A stretch of 58,810 nucleotides of DNA. Source: Mesostigma viride. Lineage: Eukaryota; Streptophyta; Mesostigmatophyceae; Mesostigmatales; Mesostigmataceae. The DNA is taken from positions 1-58,810 of the forward strand of contig RPFO01000955.1 in the NCBI GenBank assembly GCA_009746045.1, written 5' to 3'. The translations under genes were made by a program, and so were the position numbers. This document shows, one piece after another, positions 33,481 through 44,766 of this stretch. Position 1 is the first letter of the stretch, and each line of letters opens with the position of its first letter. The notes beneath the pieces are model-generated. The model was given only the letters and a program-made list of their open reading frames with translations, did no database searches and was not told the DNA's origin.

Positions 33481-36200
33481 TGAATGTGTTTCCAAAATTA
33501 CTGCAATAATTTGACGGTTGTTGGTGACTGGCCTAGCTGTTTGCACAGGGTCAGGTTGAGCTCCCATGTGATCTCTGTATTGATGTGTGAGGGTGGGCAA
33601 CTCACAGCATTGTGCAGAATGCCCCTGGTCTAGTGCATGACAGGGAAGGGCACCCTTATTACAGTTGTATGTATAAGGGTGTGGATAAGGGCCTCGCGGT
33701 TGGCCGTTACCACCATGTGCTGGTGTGTAATTAGTGATCGAGACCCAGGAAGTACCTCTTCTGGATTGAAGTGTGGGAAGGGTCTAACAAGTGTTCGGTT
33801 TGATGTTTTGATTTGTGCCAACAATCTGAAGTCAAGCATTTGCATCTGATTTTCAAGGTTTAGGCAGCTGGGCTTGGCGTGGTGAGCCAGGTGGAAACCA
33901 GTTGGCCATAAATGTTTTGAGTGGTTTTGGAAACATCACCTTAGCAACAATATGCCTGTTCTGTGATCAGCCATTCAAGGACAGGTAAGCTGATGGGCGT
34001 CAGTTATACCTGGGTACCTGAGCTTTGCCAGCTGCAGGTGTAATGCAGAGGATCAGTTTGCTACAGCTGTATCGAGGCCCCAGGGTGACCCTGGCCAGGC
34101 CCCTGGGGTACCTTCATAGACGGTGGTTGGGCAAGCAGACAGGCAGGCTGCACCCCTGGATTGATCGGCCAAACACCAGGCCTGATCGGGTGTGCGCCTA
34201 TAACTGCGTTGGGAGGATTCCCAGAGAGATTTTAATGTTGTGGTCTTGGCTAGGCAAAGCACAAGACAGTGCCAAGATGGCTAGCATGCTCATCCAGGTG
34301 CTACGTCCTGAGGCTGCTAACATTAAAGTGGATACCAATGCTCAGGTCTCTGACATGGGATCTTGGTCAGCATACAGGAGAACTGCTGGTCGGTGAGCCA
34401 AGTTGCCCCTGGGTGTCTAGCTTTGTGTTGGGACACACGTGGAAAGGGCCTCAACATGCCTTAGGGGAAAATTAACAGTTGGTTAATAAACCCTAACTTT
34501 CCAGTGTTAATGGAAAGCTGATGATACCCGATATGCACTGGCAGGTTGCCAGAAAATATAACCATTGGCAGCATTGCTCCTCATCCAAGCAGTGTTCATG
34601 GTATATTTTGCAATATCACTCCTGTATTTACAGTTTATCCATGATAGTGTTCCCCCATACTATGTACAAGACCTGCAGGGTCTGTTGCAAGGGGGTTCCT
34701 AATCCTGGATTCTCCAATGTGGTACGTTGGAGTGTTGCTGGGTCCAGAGTTCTGTGTCTGCAAGTGAACCTGAGATGCTGTCAGCTTCAGCTGCCTGATA
34801 TACCTGTCGAGCTTGAAGGTGATGAACCAGAAATCCAGAAATCCAGAATTCAAGAGTTCAAGAGTTCCAGAGATTCCAGTTTCCAGAGATGCAGACCAGT
34901 GTCCTGAGGGGGCTAATAATATTGTCAAGTGGATCCAGATTTTCCTGTTGAGTTCAGGCTGTCAGAGTGGCAGGAGGTCACTACCTGAGTGTTGCCAGGG
35001 GATACATACATGGCTGAGTGCCAGATTTATATTGGTCTCCCGTTTTGGCAGTTGCTTACATATATGGTTTCTTGTAGCAACCATGCTGCTTTGGGGAATT
35101 ATTATGTCCTCAAAAGAAAGAAAATGTTGGAACAGTGCAGCATGTTTAAAGTTGGCTACCAGATGGAGAAGAAACCAGATTATGTTTGAAGGGCTGGCAC
35201 AAGCTTCCTGAAGAAAATTTCCAGTCTACAAGGTCCGGGACTATGGAGCCTGCAGAGGATGCTTCAAGAGCAATCTGAAACCTGCTGAATGCTGAAGGCC
35301 GACTGTGGAGGGTATATACAGATCAGCATCTGCATACGTGAGTTGCTGATGATGGATGTGTGATTCCAGTTGACCCTGTCCCTGGCCTGTGCATGTTCAG
35401 ATTGATTGCTGTATGACAATCAGCATATGGAAGTTGTGATGGTTCCCAGGTGTGTTGCTGTAAAACCATAGGATTTGGTTTCCTCCTAGTTTGGAGTTGG
35501 CTGGCCTGGAAGTTATGATTGATCCCAGATGTGATGCTGTGAAACCATATAGTTTGGTTGTCTCCTCATGATGGAGTTGGCTGGTCTTGGGATGATTTAC
35601 TCTGTCCACGACTGTTTTGCTGTAAAACCATGGATTTGGTTTCTCCCAGGGTGATATGGGAGTTGCATGCTGGTCTGAGGACATGTTTCAGGGACTGAAA
35701 AACCTTGCTGATGTTTGACCTGGGTGTTACACTGTCAGATGTGATATGGATCTGTGCACGAGGTAGCCCAAGGTTGGCTCCACGGTGTGGTGCCTTATTC
35801 AGCCTGGGTGGGGTTTTCTTCTCAGTGCCTCTATCATCTGATGCTTATGTGTACCCTGCAATGATGGTTGCTTCATGGTTATCAGTATGGTTGTTCCTGA
35901 ATGAGTTTCAGCCTGACATGTACAGTTTGTATGTGAGGGTTGATCTGTGCTCTGGATAAGGGCATATGTGGCAGGCTGAAGGACCTACGAGAGGGGATCT
36001 GGACAATCTAGCCTAAGAATAACATTACGTTGTTTGGTGGATTTGCTTCAGATATGTATCCCTTGGTCCTTGCCACTAGAGATGTTAGTGCTTATCACGA
36101 CATGTCCCAAGTTGAGAGGCATGTGGGCGTGGTTTGTAAGCCGCCACCTGTGGGCCCTATCATTGATGATGCACAGCAGAATGCCTGATGAGGTGCTAAG
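33481..36200 (+). other. Decayed retroelement DNA without readable protein
   Basis: Open frames are short and carry no domain I recognise. Its position upstream of the RNase H remnant on the same strand suggests decayed gag-pol sequence. It includes a three-fold tandem repeat at 35,400-35,690. Confidence 0.35.
35400..35690. repeat. Tandem repeat, about 90-100-bp unit
   Basis: Three diverged copies contain GCTGTRAAACCATA, GATTTGGTTTCCTCC and GGAGTTGGCTGG. Confidence 0.8.
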
Positions 36201-36214
36201 GATGAGAAGCCTCG

Positions 36215-36787
36215 ATCGTCATAGCCCAGTTGGTGGAGAGTACCCCTGATCTGATTTAATTGTCTGGGATTGACTTTGCCCAGCCTAACACCTTGGAGAT
36301 CTTTGTTGACAGTTCCATGGATGCTCGCCAGGTCACTAAGGTCAGGGGGAGATCTGCTCCTCTGTTTGGTTTCTATCAGAGCAGGGCAAGTTTGTTCAGC
36401 TGGTACAGCAGGCTGCAGAAGAGGGTCTGTATCAGTTCAGATGTGGCAGAATGCAGGGCCATATGTGAGGGGATCCAGTCCAGCTTGTACATAAAGGAGT
36501 AAATGCTGGAGCTGGCTTCAGTTACCCCTTGGTCCTTGCAGATGGAGACGTTGTTGCTAACAGACAGCATGGGTATGGTCCAGTTTGTTCACAAGCAGCT
36601 GGCCAGGAGCCGGGATCTGGATTATTTGTTGCTGAAGGAGTTGGCCAGTTTGGTTGACTTGAAGCATGTCCCTGGCGAGGAGAACCCTGCTGATGCATTG
36701 ACCAAGCTGCCACACGAGGCCCCAGCCCAGTACAATGTACTGAGGAAGCTCATGAATGCTGACTGCATGGTTGGCCTATCTGTCTAA
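36215..36787 (+). pseudogene. Ty1/copia-type RNase H remnant
   Basis: The frame reads IDFAQPNTLEIFVDSSMDAR, FSWYSRLQKRVCISSDVAEC, then LLLTDSMGMVQFVHKQLARS and VPGEENPADALTKLP. These match the copia RNase H blocks (D-x-D/S, W-x-S-x-x-Q-x-x-V-x-x-S-x-x-E, a D-S/N block, and V-x-x-x-x-N-x-A-D-x-L-T-K-x-L). A TAA at 36500 interrupts it between YIKE and MLELAS; another TAA lies just upstream near 36259. The element is oriented opposite to the gag-integrase remnant, so they are probably separate insertions. Confidence 0.75.
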
Positions 36788-37704
36788 AAGCTAAGAGCTG
36801 GGTGCTTAAGTCTCTGCTGGATATCAGGCTGGGAGCTTGATTGTACAGAATCCTGAGCACACCTTGAGGGGTGAGACATGTCTCTGGTGTGGGAATGTCT
36901 GACATTGTCTCTGATGGAGAGATGTCTATCTGGGGTTTTCATCTCAGTCTGAGGTTTCCCCAGATCTGTGGTTTGTGGGCGGGGTTCGATTCCCTGGTGC
37001 CGTCTTAAGGCGGAGTTTCACGGACTGGCTGACCCATCCACCATGCTGGTGAGGTGGCGACAGGTCCCCTGATTTTCCACGGTTGGAATGAGTATATAGG
37101 AGCTTGTGGTTTTGCATGTGCTTCGCGTAGATGTTGTATCTGGTTCGATAAGGGGCAGCTTACCGGCGCCGACTCCCGTCTGGGGGTCAGCAATGTTTTC
37201 TGATGAGCTGTTGTGGGTGATCTGTGGGGTTTCGCCTAAGGTCCTGAAGGTTGTACATACTTCTCAAGTTCTTCACTGAACACCTATGGGCTGCCACAGT
37301 TGGCCAACCTCTTGTACATGGGTAACACAACGAGCCTCCCAGGAAGGGATAGGGACTCATTGTAATTTGTTTGTGCTCCTGAACCAGTAATGCGGGTGCT
37401 ATGTACATATAGCAAGGAATCCAAGCTGACTGTCATGCCCAGAGGGTTGTGACTTGTAGTCGGGGAGGATGTCCAGTACCCATTGTGTGTGTTTGTATGT
37501 AGACTTGTGTGAGCTGCTACAGCTCAAGAAAAGAAAGGATTGGAGTTAACGCCATGCGCATTGGTGTGTTCCTGATTTGGCATATCTCTACCATTCCAGC
37601 GGCACCGGAACGAGTTCATTCCGACAAGTATCAAGAAAGTTATGGTGTTCCGACTTCCCGGTCGCGCGCGAGCGCGAGCCGGCTGTTCTTCTAAGTCGTG
37701 CGTG
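36788..37704. other. DNA between copia remnant and the large inverted-repeat element
   Basis: No gene is supported. It may hold the 3' LTR of the copia-like element, but its partner is not found. A B-box-like GGGTTCGATTCC occurs near 36974-36986. Confidence 0.4.
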
Positions 37705-37730
37705 AGGCCGGGCCCACTTCGAATGTTCCG
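37705..37730 (+). repeat. Left terminal inverted repeat
   Basis: AGGCCGGGCCCACTTCGAAT followed by GTTCCG. It is identical over 26 bp to the reverse complement of 57999-58024. AAGTGTGACACTTTTCG follows inside. Confidence 0.85.
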
Positions 37731-37870
37731 AAAAGTGTGACACTTTTCGTCGTTTTTTTAACTTCGTAACAAACTACTCTTTCCCGCCGGGCCGCGTGTG
37801 ACACTTTTTGTCGTTTTTTTAATTTCGTGACTAACTACTCTTTCCCGTCGGTCCGCGTGCGCTTTTTGAT
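37731..37870. repeat. Left subterminal duplicated block
   Basis: GTGTGACACTTTTCGTCGTT and a second copy with TTTTTGTCG follow each other, each ended by AACTACTCTTTCCCG and GGTCCGCGTG-like sequence (unit about 68 bp). Subterminal repeats of this kind commonly bind transposase; that role is inference. Confidence 0.7.
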
Positions 37871-38143
37871 TGCCTGCAGGTGGCACGAAATTTTCGACCG
37901 GAGTGTTTCGGCATAACAAGTTTCTCGATACCCTGATGGATTGGTACATTCCTAGTCGACTAGAGGACCATGTTGAGAAGAGTTAATCGACGAAGCTAGT
38001 AGTACTTTCAACCATCAAATGGTGGGTATACCCACCCCCATAATTTTATTGAATCGATTAATAATGCAAATTTACACATTTGACCAACGCAAAATGTTGC
38101 ATGGAATTAATCATCGATTATATTTGCCAAATGGGACCGGCAT

Positions 38144-38617
38144 TCACTTTTCCTGGAGAAATGACCCCCATCCATCGATCTCAATGTCACGAAACTTGTA
38201 CGCTCCCTTGTACAAGTCCCCCACGAAATTTGGAGGCTCGTTGGAAAATTGTTTGGGGGCCCATACGGCCCCACCTATTTCCGCCGCATTCAAGAACTCA
38301 TGCTGGGCCTCAGCCCGGAGGCGCACAGCCGAGACATTGGGCGAAATTTCCGTGCCCTCCTTCTGGAGGCATTGCACCACCCTGGCCTTACCCGGAACAC
38401 GGGGGGCAGGCGCCAAATCTGAATCTGGGGGCATCAGGTCGATCATCCCGTTTCCGAACGCAATGACACCTGAACCCCAACCTCCAAACGGTCCCCGCAG
38501 GGAGCGTGGGAAGTCGTGGGGGGGGGAGTCGATTTCAACATACATGTTGGCCGCATGCTCCTTTTTATCGACATGCACATATGTATGCTGCGAACCAAAA
38601 ACATCGGCGCGCTCCAT
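38144..38617 (-). CDS. Small hypothetical protein, 157 codons
   Basis: It opens MERADVFGSQHTYVHVDKKE and closes IEIDGWGSFLQEK with a TGA stop. It has mixed, globular composition and no signal peptide, membrane span or known motif. It is intronless as read and is the gene nearest the left inverted repeat, downstream of the transposase on the same strand. A CTGCGG-centred palindrome lies about 75 bp upstream (38692-38713). I do not recognise it; a role in transposition is only suggested by position. Confidence 0.5.
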   Translation of the reverse strand: MERADVFGSQHTYVHVDKKEHAANMYVEIDSPPHDFPRSLRGPFGGWGSGVIAFGNGMIDLMPPDSDLAPAPRVPGKARVVQCLQKEGTEISPNVSAVRLRAEAQHEFLNAAEIGGAVWAPKQFSNEPPNFVGDLYKGAYKFRDIEIDGWGSFLQEK

Positions 38618-38691
38618 CGTAAAAGTGAGTTTGATGGCTAAGTTGCGAGTGAGAAAATTATTTCAGCAAAGCCCGGTCCGGACTGTCGTAT

Positions 38692-38713
38692 GGGTGGCGC
38701 TGCGGAGCGTCCC
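38692..38713. repeat. Palindrome-family copy upstream of the small ORF
   Basis: Sequence GGTGGCGCTGCGGAGCGTCC with one more base at each end. The same variant recurs at 39177-39198, just after the transposase stop codon. Confidence 0.85.
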
Positions 38714-39205
38714 CTCTATTCCTTGTGGTTGTAGGGGACAACCTTCCAATCACAATTCGTAACTAGTCCGGTTACAAGCAAGGTACTTTGGCACTTCCGG
38801 AGCGAATTTGTGTTTTAAGACATCTACCAAAGAGGCCTTAGTACAGTAACATTGTTGTGACATTCGAAATTAGTACGAACCAATTTGCAGACGGAAAGTC
38901 CTACACAGCAACTACATATTTGAGTGACGACATGATTTTTAGGTCAAACCAAATTATAAATTTGTAATTCGAAAAATTATTGTACAAGTTAAATAAAATA
39001 CTCGCCATTTCGACACGGAAATATACTAAAATTTGTCACTACCGAGGCTAACAATGTTCCCAGCCACTTGTCATCTAATGTAACATATGAAAAAACATGT
39101 TCTCCAAAAATATATAAACACGAATAAACACTGTCCCAACCGTAGGCGAATAAAGCCCAGGCTTAAAGATCCGTAGGGGTGGCGCTGCGGAGCGTCCCCG
39201 AAAGT

Positions 39206-42200
39206 TTAAGCCGGTGGCAGCCCCTCCGGGGCTTGCTGGTTGCGTACAAGAGCGGTTAGCCACGCGTCAAGCTCCTTGCTCATATCAACGTAGGCTTGCC
39301 TTTGGTTGCCAAGGACCATGCACTGGAGCGGAAGAGCAGCGGAGATGCACAGATAGCAATCGACCAGGTCGGCTGGGCGGGACTCCGGCCAATCAGCCAA
39401 ATCCAGAGTAAAATGCAGGGGGTCATGCATATCTCGCTTCCACAGCCGAACCGCCAGAACGGCGTGGCCGGGCAAGAAAATCTCCTTCTGCCGTCCGTTT
39501 TGTCCCTCAACCCACCTAACCTCCTCCTTCTCCAGCACTGAGGCCTCCCTCACCACCTGCATCACCCAAAAAGGGTGGGCGGAATTGTGGTTCACGTCCT
39601 CTCTGTCTGACGGAACTGCGATGTAATCATACATGCGCATCTGCCTGCCAATGGCATCCCTTTGATCCTTCAGCAGTTCCGCCCGCGTCAGCTGGCGAAC
39701 CGGAGGTATGGGCTGCGTTGGCGGCATCAGGCGGAAAGTTTTCATCGTTTGGCCCTCATCGTTAAATTCCTCGATATGTGTCCACTCGGTCCGGCACTCC
39801 TCCCACCTGTTAGCTAGGCAGGCTGGGCAGTAGCACGAAAAACGCCTCATCATCAGGAGCCCCGGGTCAGACTTGTCCAGGCGCCACCAGTGCGCTTGCT
39901 TGATGGCCTCGACACGCGTCGGTATCATACGGGCGCCGGAGTCGAGGTCCTGCAATGAGGGAGAATGTCAGAAACGGAAAGTTGGTATGTGTCAATAGAT
40001 CAAGTACACATGAAGGGTCACTCTGCAGAGATACCCCTTTGAAAGTGCTTTGCATGCATTTTTCACTATATAAGACGCTAATTCATACCAGTTCTTTTAG
40101 CATTATCAAATAATAAAATGCAAATGGGCAAAAGGTCACTCTGCAGAGATACCTCAATCAAGTTCAAGAAAAATTGAGTTTCGCACCTCAGGAAAATGAA
40201 AGAAATGACGGTGGACGCCCTCTGCCCGAGCGCGGGCCGACTCCCTGCTCGTGGTTTTGCCTCCTTCCCAGCTGTCCCGCATGTACTTGACGATCTGGCG
40301 CCCTGTAACGATGCCCTGGTTCTCAGGAATGCATTGCATGTTCCTCACAATGCACTTGAACTTCGCTCCCTGACCATCCACCTCCCCCTTCCCGTGCTGC
40401 TCACCCAAGTAGTGGTACTCGAAGGATTCCAAGTCGGGATCCTGCATGAGGAGGCGGAAGACGGCGTTAACCACGTACTTGGACTTGAACTGGGATGAGC
40501 AGTTGTCAGAGCACATGAACATCCTCTTCACCCCCACACCAAGTCCGCGCAGGGTTTCCATGATTGTCCTCAGCGCGTAGACGAGCGCCCGCTCTCCCCG
40601 CTTCATCTTGGCTTCCCCGAGAAAAAAGAACGTTCGCTTTGCCATCGCACCATTGTGCAAATATCGCACGATCATGGGCATGAGGACAAAGCTCGTCTTG
40701 TGAAAGTACTGCGACTGCAGTTGGACGTAGTTGTTGTTCTCGTAATTCTCGGCCCAATCTCCATGCACGAGCACATCCCCCTCAGTCATGTTCCTCTCCC
40801 GGTCCTTGATCGTTGCCGACTGCCACCATGACGTAAAGCAGTGGTTGGTAAAGTCCTCCCAACTCTCGATAATCGCCAGCCTCAGCTGCGCGGGCGTTGA
40901 CCTCATCGTTTCCTGTACGGGCCGCTTGACCTTCTCCGGGACCCGCCGATCGGTCGCGTCCTGTTTTAACCAAGGGATGAAGTAAATTTGCAAGTAACAT
41001 ATTCATAAAGTATCAGAAAAGCCTTTAAATTAACATCGCGCTGCAGAATGACGCTGCGAAATAATTGCGTCACAAAATCCAAACACGCTTACCTCCCCTG
41101 CCGGTCGGGAAACCACTACCTCCTTCTTCACGTATCTGAACCAATTTAGTAGTTCTGTTGAATTCTTGTCCCGGTCACACAACACCCAGTCTTTGATGCC
41201 ACACCGGGACTCGGGACACGAGTTCTCCATACATGCCCTCTTCAGAATGCGAAAGACAGACCCCTCCTCCATGGATGGGTCCCCTACCCTTGGCACCCCT
41301 TCCTCATCCTCCACGATCCTCTCATTTATTTCAAGATCGTCAAGGTCTTGCCCCTGCCATTCATCTTCCGTCACATTATTGTCCCCTTCCTCCTCTTCGT
41401 TTCTCGCCGAGTTTGCCCCACCCCCCAGCTCACTACCCCCATCCGCCTCCGCCACACGGCAATGGAAGTGCTTCACCCATTCGGTCGTGTGCAGGCTTTC
41501 GAACATCCCGCACGTGCCGTCAGGCAATCTCGCCCTTAAACATCCCTCACACTCGTCGCCGCACTTGCAGTTCTTGCCGTGCTTCGCCTTGCAGTACCTA
41601 GTCCATGCCGCTACCTTCGACTGCATGACCGTATGCGTCTCACAGGCGCACACGTTTCTCTCCTTCCACTTCCCCTTGACGGTTTTGGGGGCGTACTTGC
41701 AGAAAGTCGTATATCCGACATGGATGCCGACATCCTTCTCATACTGCGGACTTTTCTTGTCCCAGTACGTGTGCTCCGCTAAAAACTTGAGATATATGTC
41801 CTCCTTCGAGGTGAGGTAGAAGTAGGCCCCTTGGACACCAACCAAAATCGCACGATTGCCAACTCGTTCGTGCGTCTTTATGGTATCCCTCTCTTGGGGC
41901 GAAGCGCGCGAGTTCTCCTCATCAGTCCAAGCCTGCGCGATCGACTCGATTACAAATTGGGGCAACTTCCTCTTCTTTCGCGCCAGCGCACGCGTCAGGA
42001 ACTCCATCTTCTGTTGCTTTCTGATCGCCCGAACTTTGAGAATGGTCTTCGCGGGGACACCCGTCATTCTCTCCAACTCTGCCGCCGAAAACTCCTTCTC
42101 GATGTCGTCCCCACAAAAAAGAGTTGACACCAAAATGATCTTGACGTCTCTGTCATGGTCGGATTTCGACAGGTCGTCAAAAAGGGCGATCAGCCGAGCC

Positions 42201-42618
42201 ACCCAAGACCTCGACAGTTGTGCAAGCCGCTGCTCATCAAAAAGCTTGGCCACCGGAATGTCAAAATGCTCCGCCTTGAGCTCGTCAGCCCTCTTATTGA
42301 AGCCATCAACAATCTCCTCAAAAGAGGCCCGCTTGGTAGATTCATTCCTCATGTGATGAACTACGTTGTACGCCTCATCAGCAAGATGAGTCCCCACAAC
42401 AGACTTCTTCTCGGCGTACTGGCCAGGCCTTTTCGCTGGCTTCCTGACGGCGGGCGAGGTGCTGCGGTTCTCATTCCCGAAATTTCGTTTCGAGCTGTTT
42501 TTCAGATCCGCTGCAAGGGGCGTCGGTGTCCCGATGCTCAAGTTGTGGGCATTGAGTCGATTAGCAAAGCCGCCACGCAAGGAGGAGGAGGTTGGCGAAA
42601 GAAACACCCGTTCCCGTG
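39206..42618 (-). CDS. DDE-type transposase-like protein, three exons visible, first exon uncertain
   Basis: Exons 42618-41093, 40960-40187 and 39949-39206 join in phase with GT-AG introns; they give about 1,014 residues. Exon 1 holds a basic N-terminal region, a helical part, and HVGYTTFCKYAPKTVKGKW followed by NVCACETHTVMQSK and a Cys/His cluster CKCGDECEGC. Exon 2 holds VLVHGDWAENYE (candidate first Asp), MFMCSDNCSSQFKSKY (second Asp) and GEQHGKGEVDGQGAKFK (Glu/Asp). Exon 3 has CYCPACLANRWEEC. The set TFC-x-L-x-P / CxCxxH / SDxxxxQxK / HGKGxxDG recalls, from memory, a group of unnamed transposon proteins in animals and algae. An acceptor at 42619-42624 shows that at least one further exon lies upstream; the start codon is not fixed. 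The stop is TAA. Confidence 0.7.
39950..40186 (-). other. Transposase intron with two palindrome copies
   Basis: The donor GTGCGA follows CCTGAG and the acceptor is CATTGCAG. The intron contains GGTCACTCTGCAGAGATACC twice (about 40016-40035 and 40134-40153). Confidence 0.75.
40961..41092 (-). other. Transposase intron with degenerate palindrome copies
   Basis: The donor GTAAGC follows GGGGAG and the acceptor is TTAAAACAG. It contains CGCTGCAGAATGACGCTGCG (about 41039-41058), a shuffled form of the palindrome family. Confidence 0.7.
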
Positions 42619-42960
42619 CTGCAGAAACAAAAAGAAATTCACGGACAATTAACATATTAGCAGGGTCACTCCGCGAAATGACCCCACCTTCTTCGCAGAT
42701 ACAAAAGAATCTCAATTGCGAAGCAAATATAGAGAAAGTCAAACTTCATGAAATTTTTGGTAGCTCTGCAGCGCGACCCTTGCGAAGTTACACACAAGTT
42801 TTAAGGCCTTTTCGTATGGAACTGAGAAGAGGTCGCGCTGCAGCGCGACCAAGATTTGCATCATTGGAAACACACCTTCCCGGCTCATTTTTCAGGCGTG
42901 TCGTGTCGTTGCCGAGGTACCTGGATGATCACACCAAGACAGGAAAATACGTGAATTAAT
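42619..42960 (-). other. 5' region of the transposase gene with three palindrome copies
   Basis: An intron ends at 42619. It contains GGGTCACTCCGCGAAATGAC (42663 onward). Further upstream are GCAGCGCGACC (about 42768) and the perfect palindrome GGTCGCGCTGCAGCGCGACC (42831-42850). The first exon should lie here but cannot be fixed. Confidence 0.5.
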
Positions 42961-43490
42961 TCATGGAATTATTTAAGATTCTACTAAATGAAATTGAATA
43001 TTGAACATAATTGTTTTAATCATTATTGTTTAATTATGTAGCAGAAATATGGAAAGTATTTATTGGTATTTATATAGTTTTAATTAGTATTTAGTACTAT
43101 TTCTATTACAATCATTATTGTTTAGATAGAAGAAATATGAACTGGACAGACTAGCTATCTCTAATACTAAATATTTTCTACTTATTGTATGAAAAAAAGA
43201 GTGATGTCCATAAATATATGTAATATTGTCATAAAATTTAATCAATATTTTAAATTTGTATTCATGGCATTAATCTATCTAGTACTAGTCATTTATATAA
43301 AAAACTAGTACAGTAAGTTAGCAGTAAATAGGAAAATATATTTAACAAATATTAGAAAGAACATATATCATATTCATAACAATAATCATAATAATAAGCA
43401 TATGGACAGCAGAAAGTATAAATATATTGGCTAGCATGTTAGTATATATCCCCATACATTTACTATACCCGATTCATTAATATATTTATT
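42961..43490. other. AT-rich block between the divergent genes
   Basis: Strongly AT-rich, with repeated AAATAT and TTTATA words and no coding frames. Its position between the two divergent transcription units would fit a promoter or matrix-like region; no defined element is seen. Confidence 0.5.
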
Positions 43491-43599
43491 TGTATACCCC
43501 AAAAGTTCTGCATTCGAAATTTTTGCCATACCACGTGGCAGTAGGCACGTCGCTTTGCAGAGTGACGACTGGTGGTAATATGACAGATGATCTCTCAGA

Positions 43600-43690
43600 C
43601 GACGTGCAAAAAAGCACCGGGCTCACGCTAGAATCGAACCGCGGACGTCGTTATCCACGGCAGCATGGTGACGCCCGAATCCAAACATCC
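43600..43690 (-). ncRNA. tRNA-like fragment with B-box and T-run
   Basis: On the minus strand CGCGGTTCGATTCTAGCG contains a B-box-like GGTTCGATTC. GTGAGCCCGGTGCTTTTTT follows and ends in a possible RNA polymerase III stop. A complete D arm and acceptor pairing cannot be drawn, so it is a decayed tRNA or a SINE-like piece rather than a working tRNA. Confidence 0.25.
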
Positions 43691-43743
43691 CGATTGTAGC
43701 GTCAAATTGGCTGCGTGTTGTTCCTTTTTATACCTGCGGGACC

Positions 43744-44145
43744 GTGAAGACCGACGCTTGGATTACGTCACATTGTGAGTCGTCCAATCCGCATGCGCGG
43801 TTTGTCAATAAGAATAATCTAGCGCCGCGTTTCGCCTCGTTGGCCGAATGGCGAGCATGCCACGTTTTCCGTCCTGAACGCCGGTTACGCTGGGCCGTTG
43901 ACAGGGGTCGCTCCACGGACGATCGGTCACAACAGCTGTTGGGTTTCGAAAACCGCACCACCACTGCTGCCGCCATAGCTGTTTTCTGTAATAATCATCG
44001 CTGCCTAGCTGAAGATGGTGAGGACTCTGCCGCCTCAACTCGCCGCCATAATGAAAAAGGTGCATCAACAGCGCAGTCTTTTTTGATGTCGAGCGTGATG
44101 TTTGTTGCTATGCCTTCAAATGGTCCGGTTAGTTTATAGCTAGCC
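43744..44145 (+). other. GC-rich open stretch, possible upstream exon of the large + strand gene
   Basis: Open for about 130 codons on the plus strand (MKTDAWITSHCESSNPHARF onward), with a TATA-like TTTTTATACC near 43726 upstream. The opposite strand is also open in part. No motif is recognised and no splice path to 48486 can be proved. Confidence 0.2.
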
Positions 44146-44265
44146 CAATTCTAATCGTGGTCCTGTTCAATGCCGTTTTTCCCCCTTCCTGATTTATGCG
44201 TGCAGGTAAATGTGCAACGAACCCCTACTTACTCGCGCGAGCAGGGTGGCGTCTATGATGCCCTT

Positions 44266-44766
44266 TTGTAGTCCTCAGCCAGCGATATGGCTTGTTTTTT
44301 CGTGTTGGTCCTCAGCCAGCGACATGACTTCTTTTTTCTGGTTGGTTCTCGGCCAGCGATATGCCTTCTTTTTAAGGGTTGGTCCTCAGCCAGCGACATG
44401 GCTTCTTTTTTCGTGTTGGTCCTCAGCCAGCGATATGCCTTCTTTTTTAGGGTTGGTCCTCAGCCAGCAATATGTTTTCTTTTTTCGTGTTGGTCCTCAG
44501 CCAGCGACACGGCTTCTTTTTAAGGGTTGGTCCTCAGCGAGCGACCAGAGTATTTTTTCGTATTGGTCCTCTGCCAGCTAAATGTTTTCTTTTTTCGTGT
44601 TGGTCCTAAGCCAGCTAAATGTTTTCTTTTTTCGTGTTGGTCGTCAGCCAGCGATATGTTTTCTTTTTTCGTGTTGGTCGTCAGCCAGCGATATGTTTTC
44701 TTTTTTCGTGTTGGTCCTCAGCCAGCGATATGGCTTCTTTTTTCGTGTTGGTCCTCAGCCAGCGAT
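44266..44766 (+). repeat. Minisatellite, about 38-bp unit
   Basis: About 13 copies of TTGGTCCTCAGCCAGCGATA followed by TGGCTTCTTTTTTCGTG and variants. It ends exactly where the next satellite begins. Confidence 0.95.

Noticed and set aside
23590-36510. In-frame TAA and TAG codons in several retroelement remnants where Gln would fit, suggesting a reassigned code as in some ulvophyte algae
   Set aside because: The long intact exons of the M8 gene, the transposase and the large gene use no TAA or TAG internally despite many Gln codons, and the transposase ends in TAA and the RT in TAG. The standard code is used; the remnants are simply decayed.
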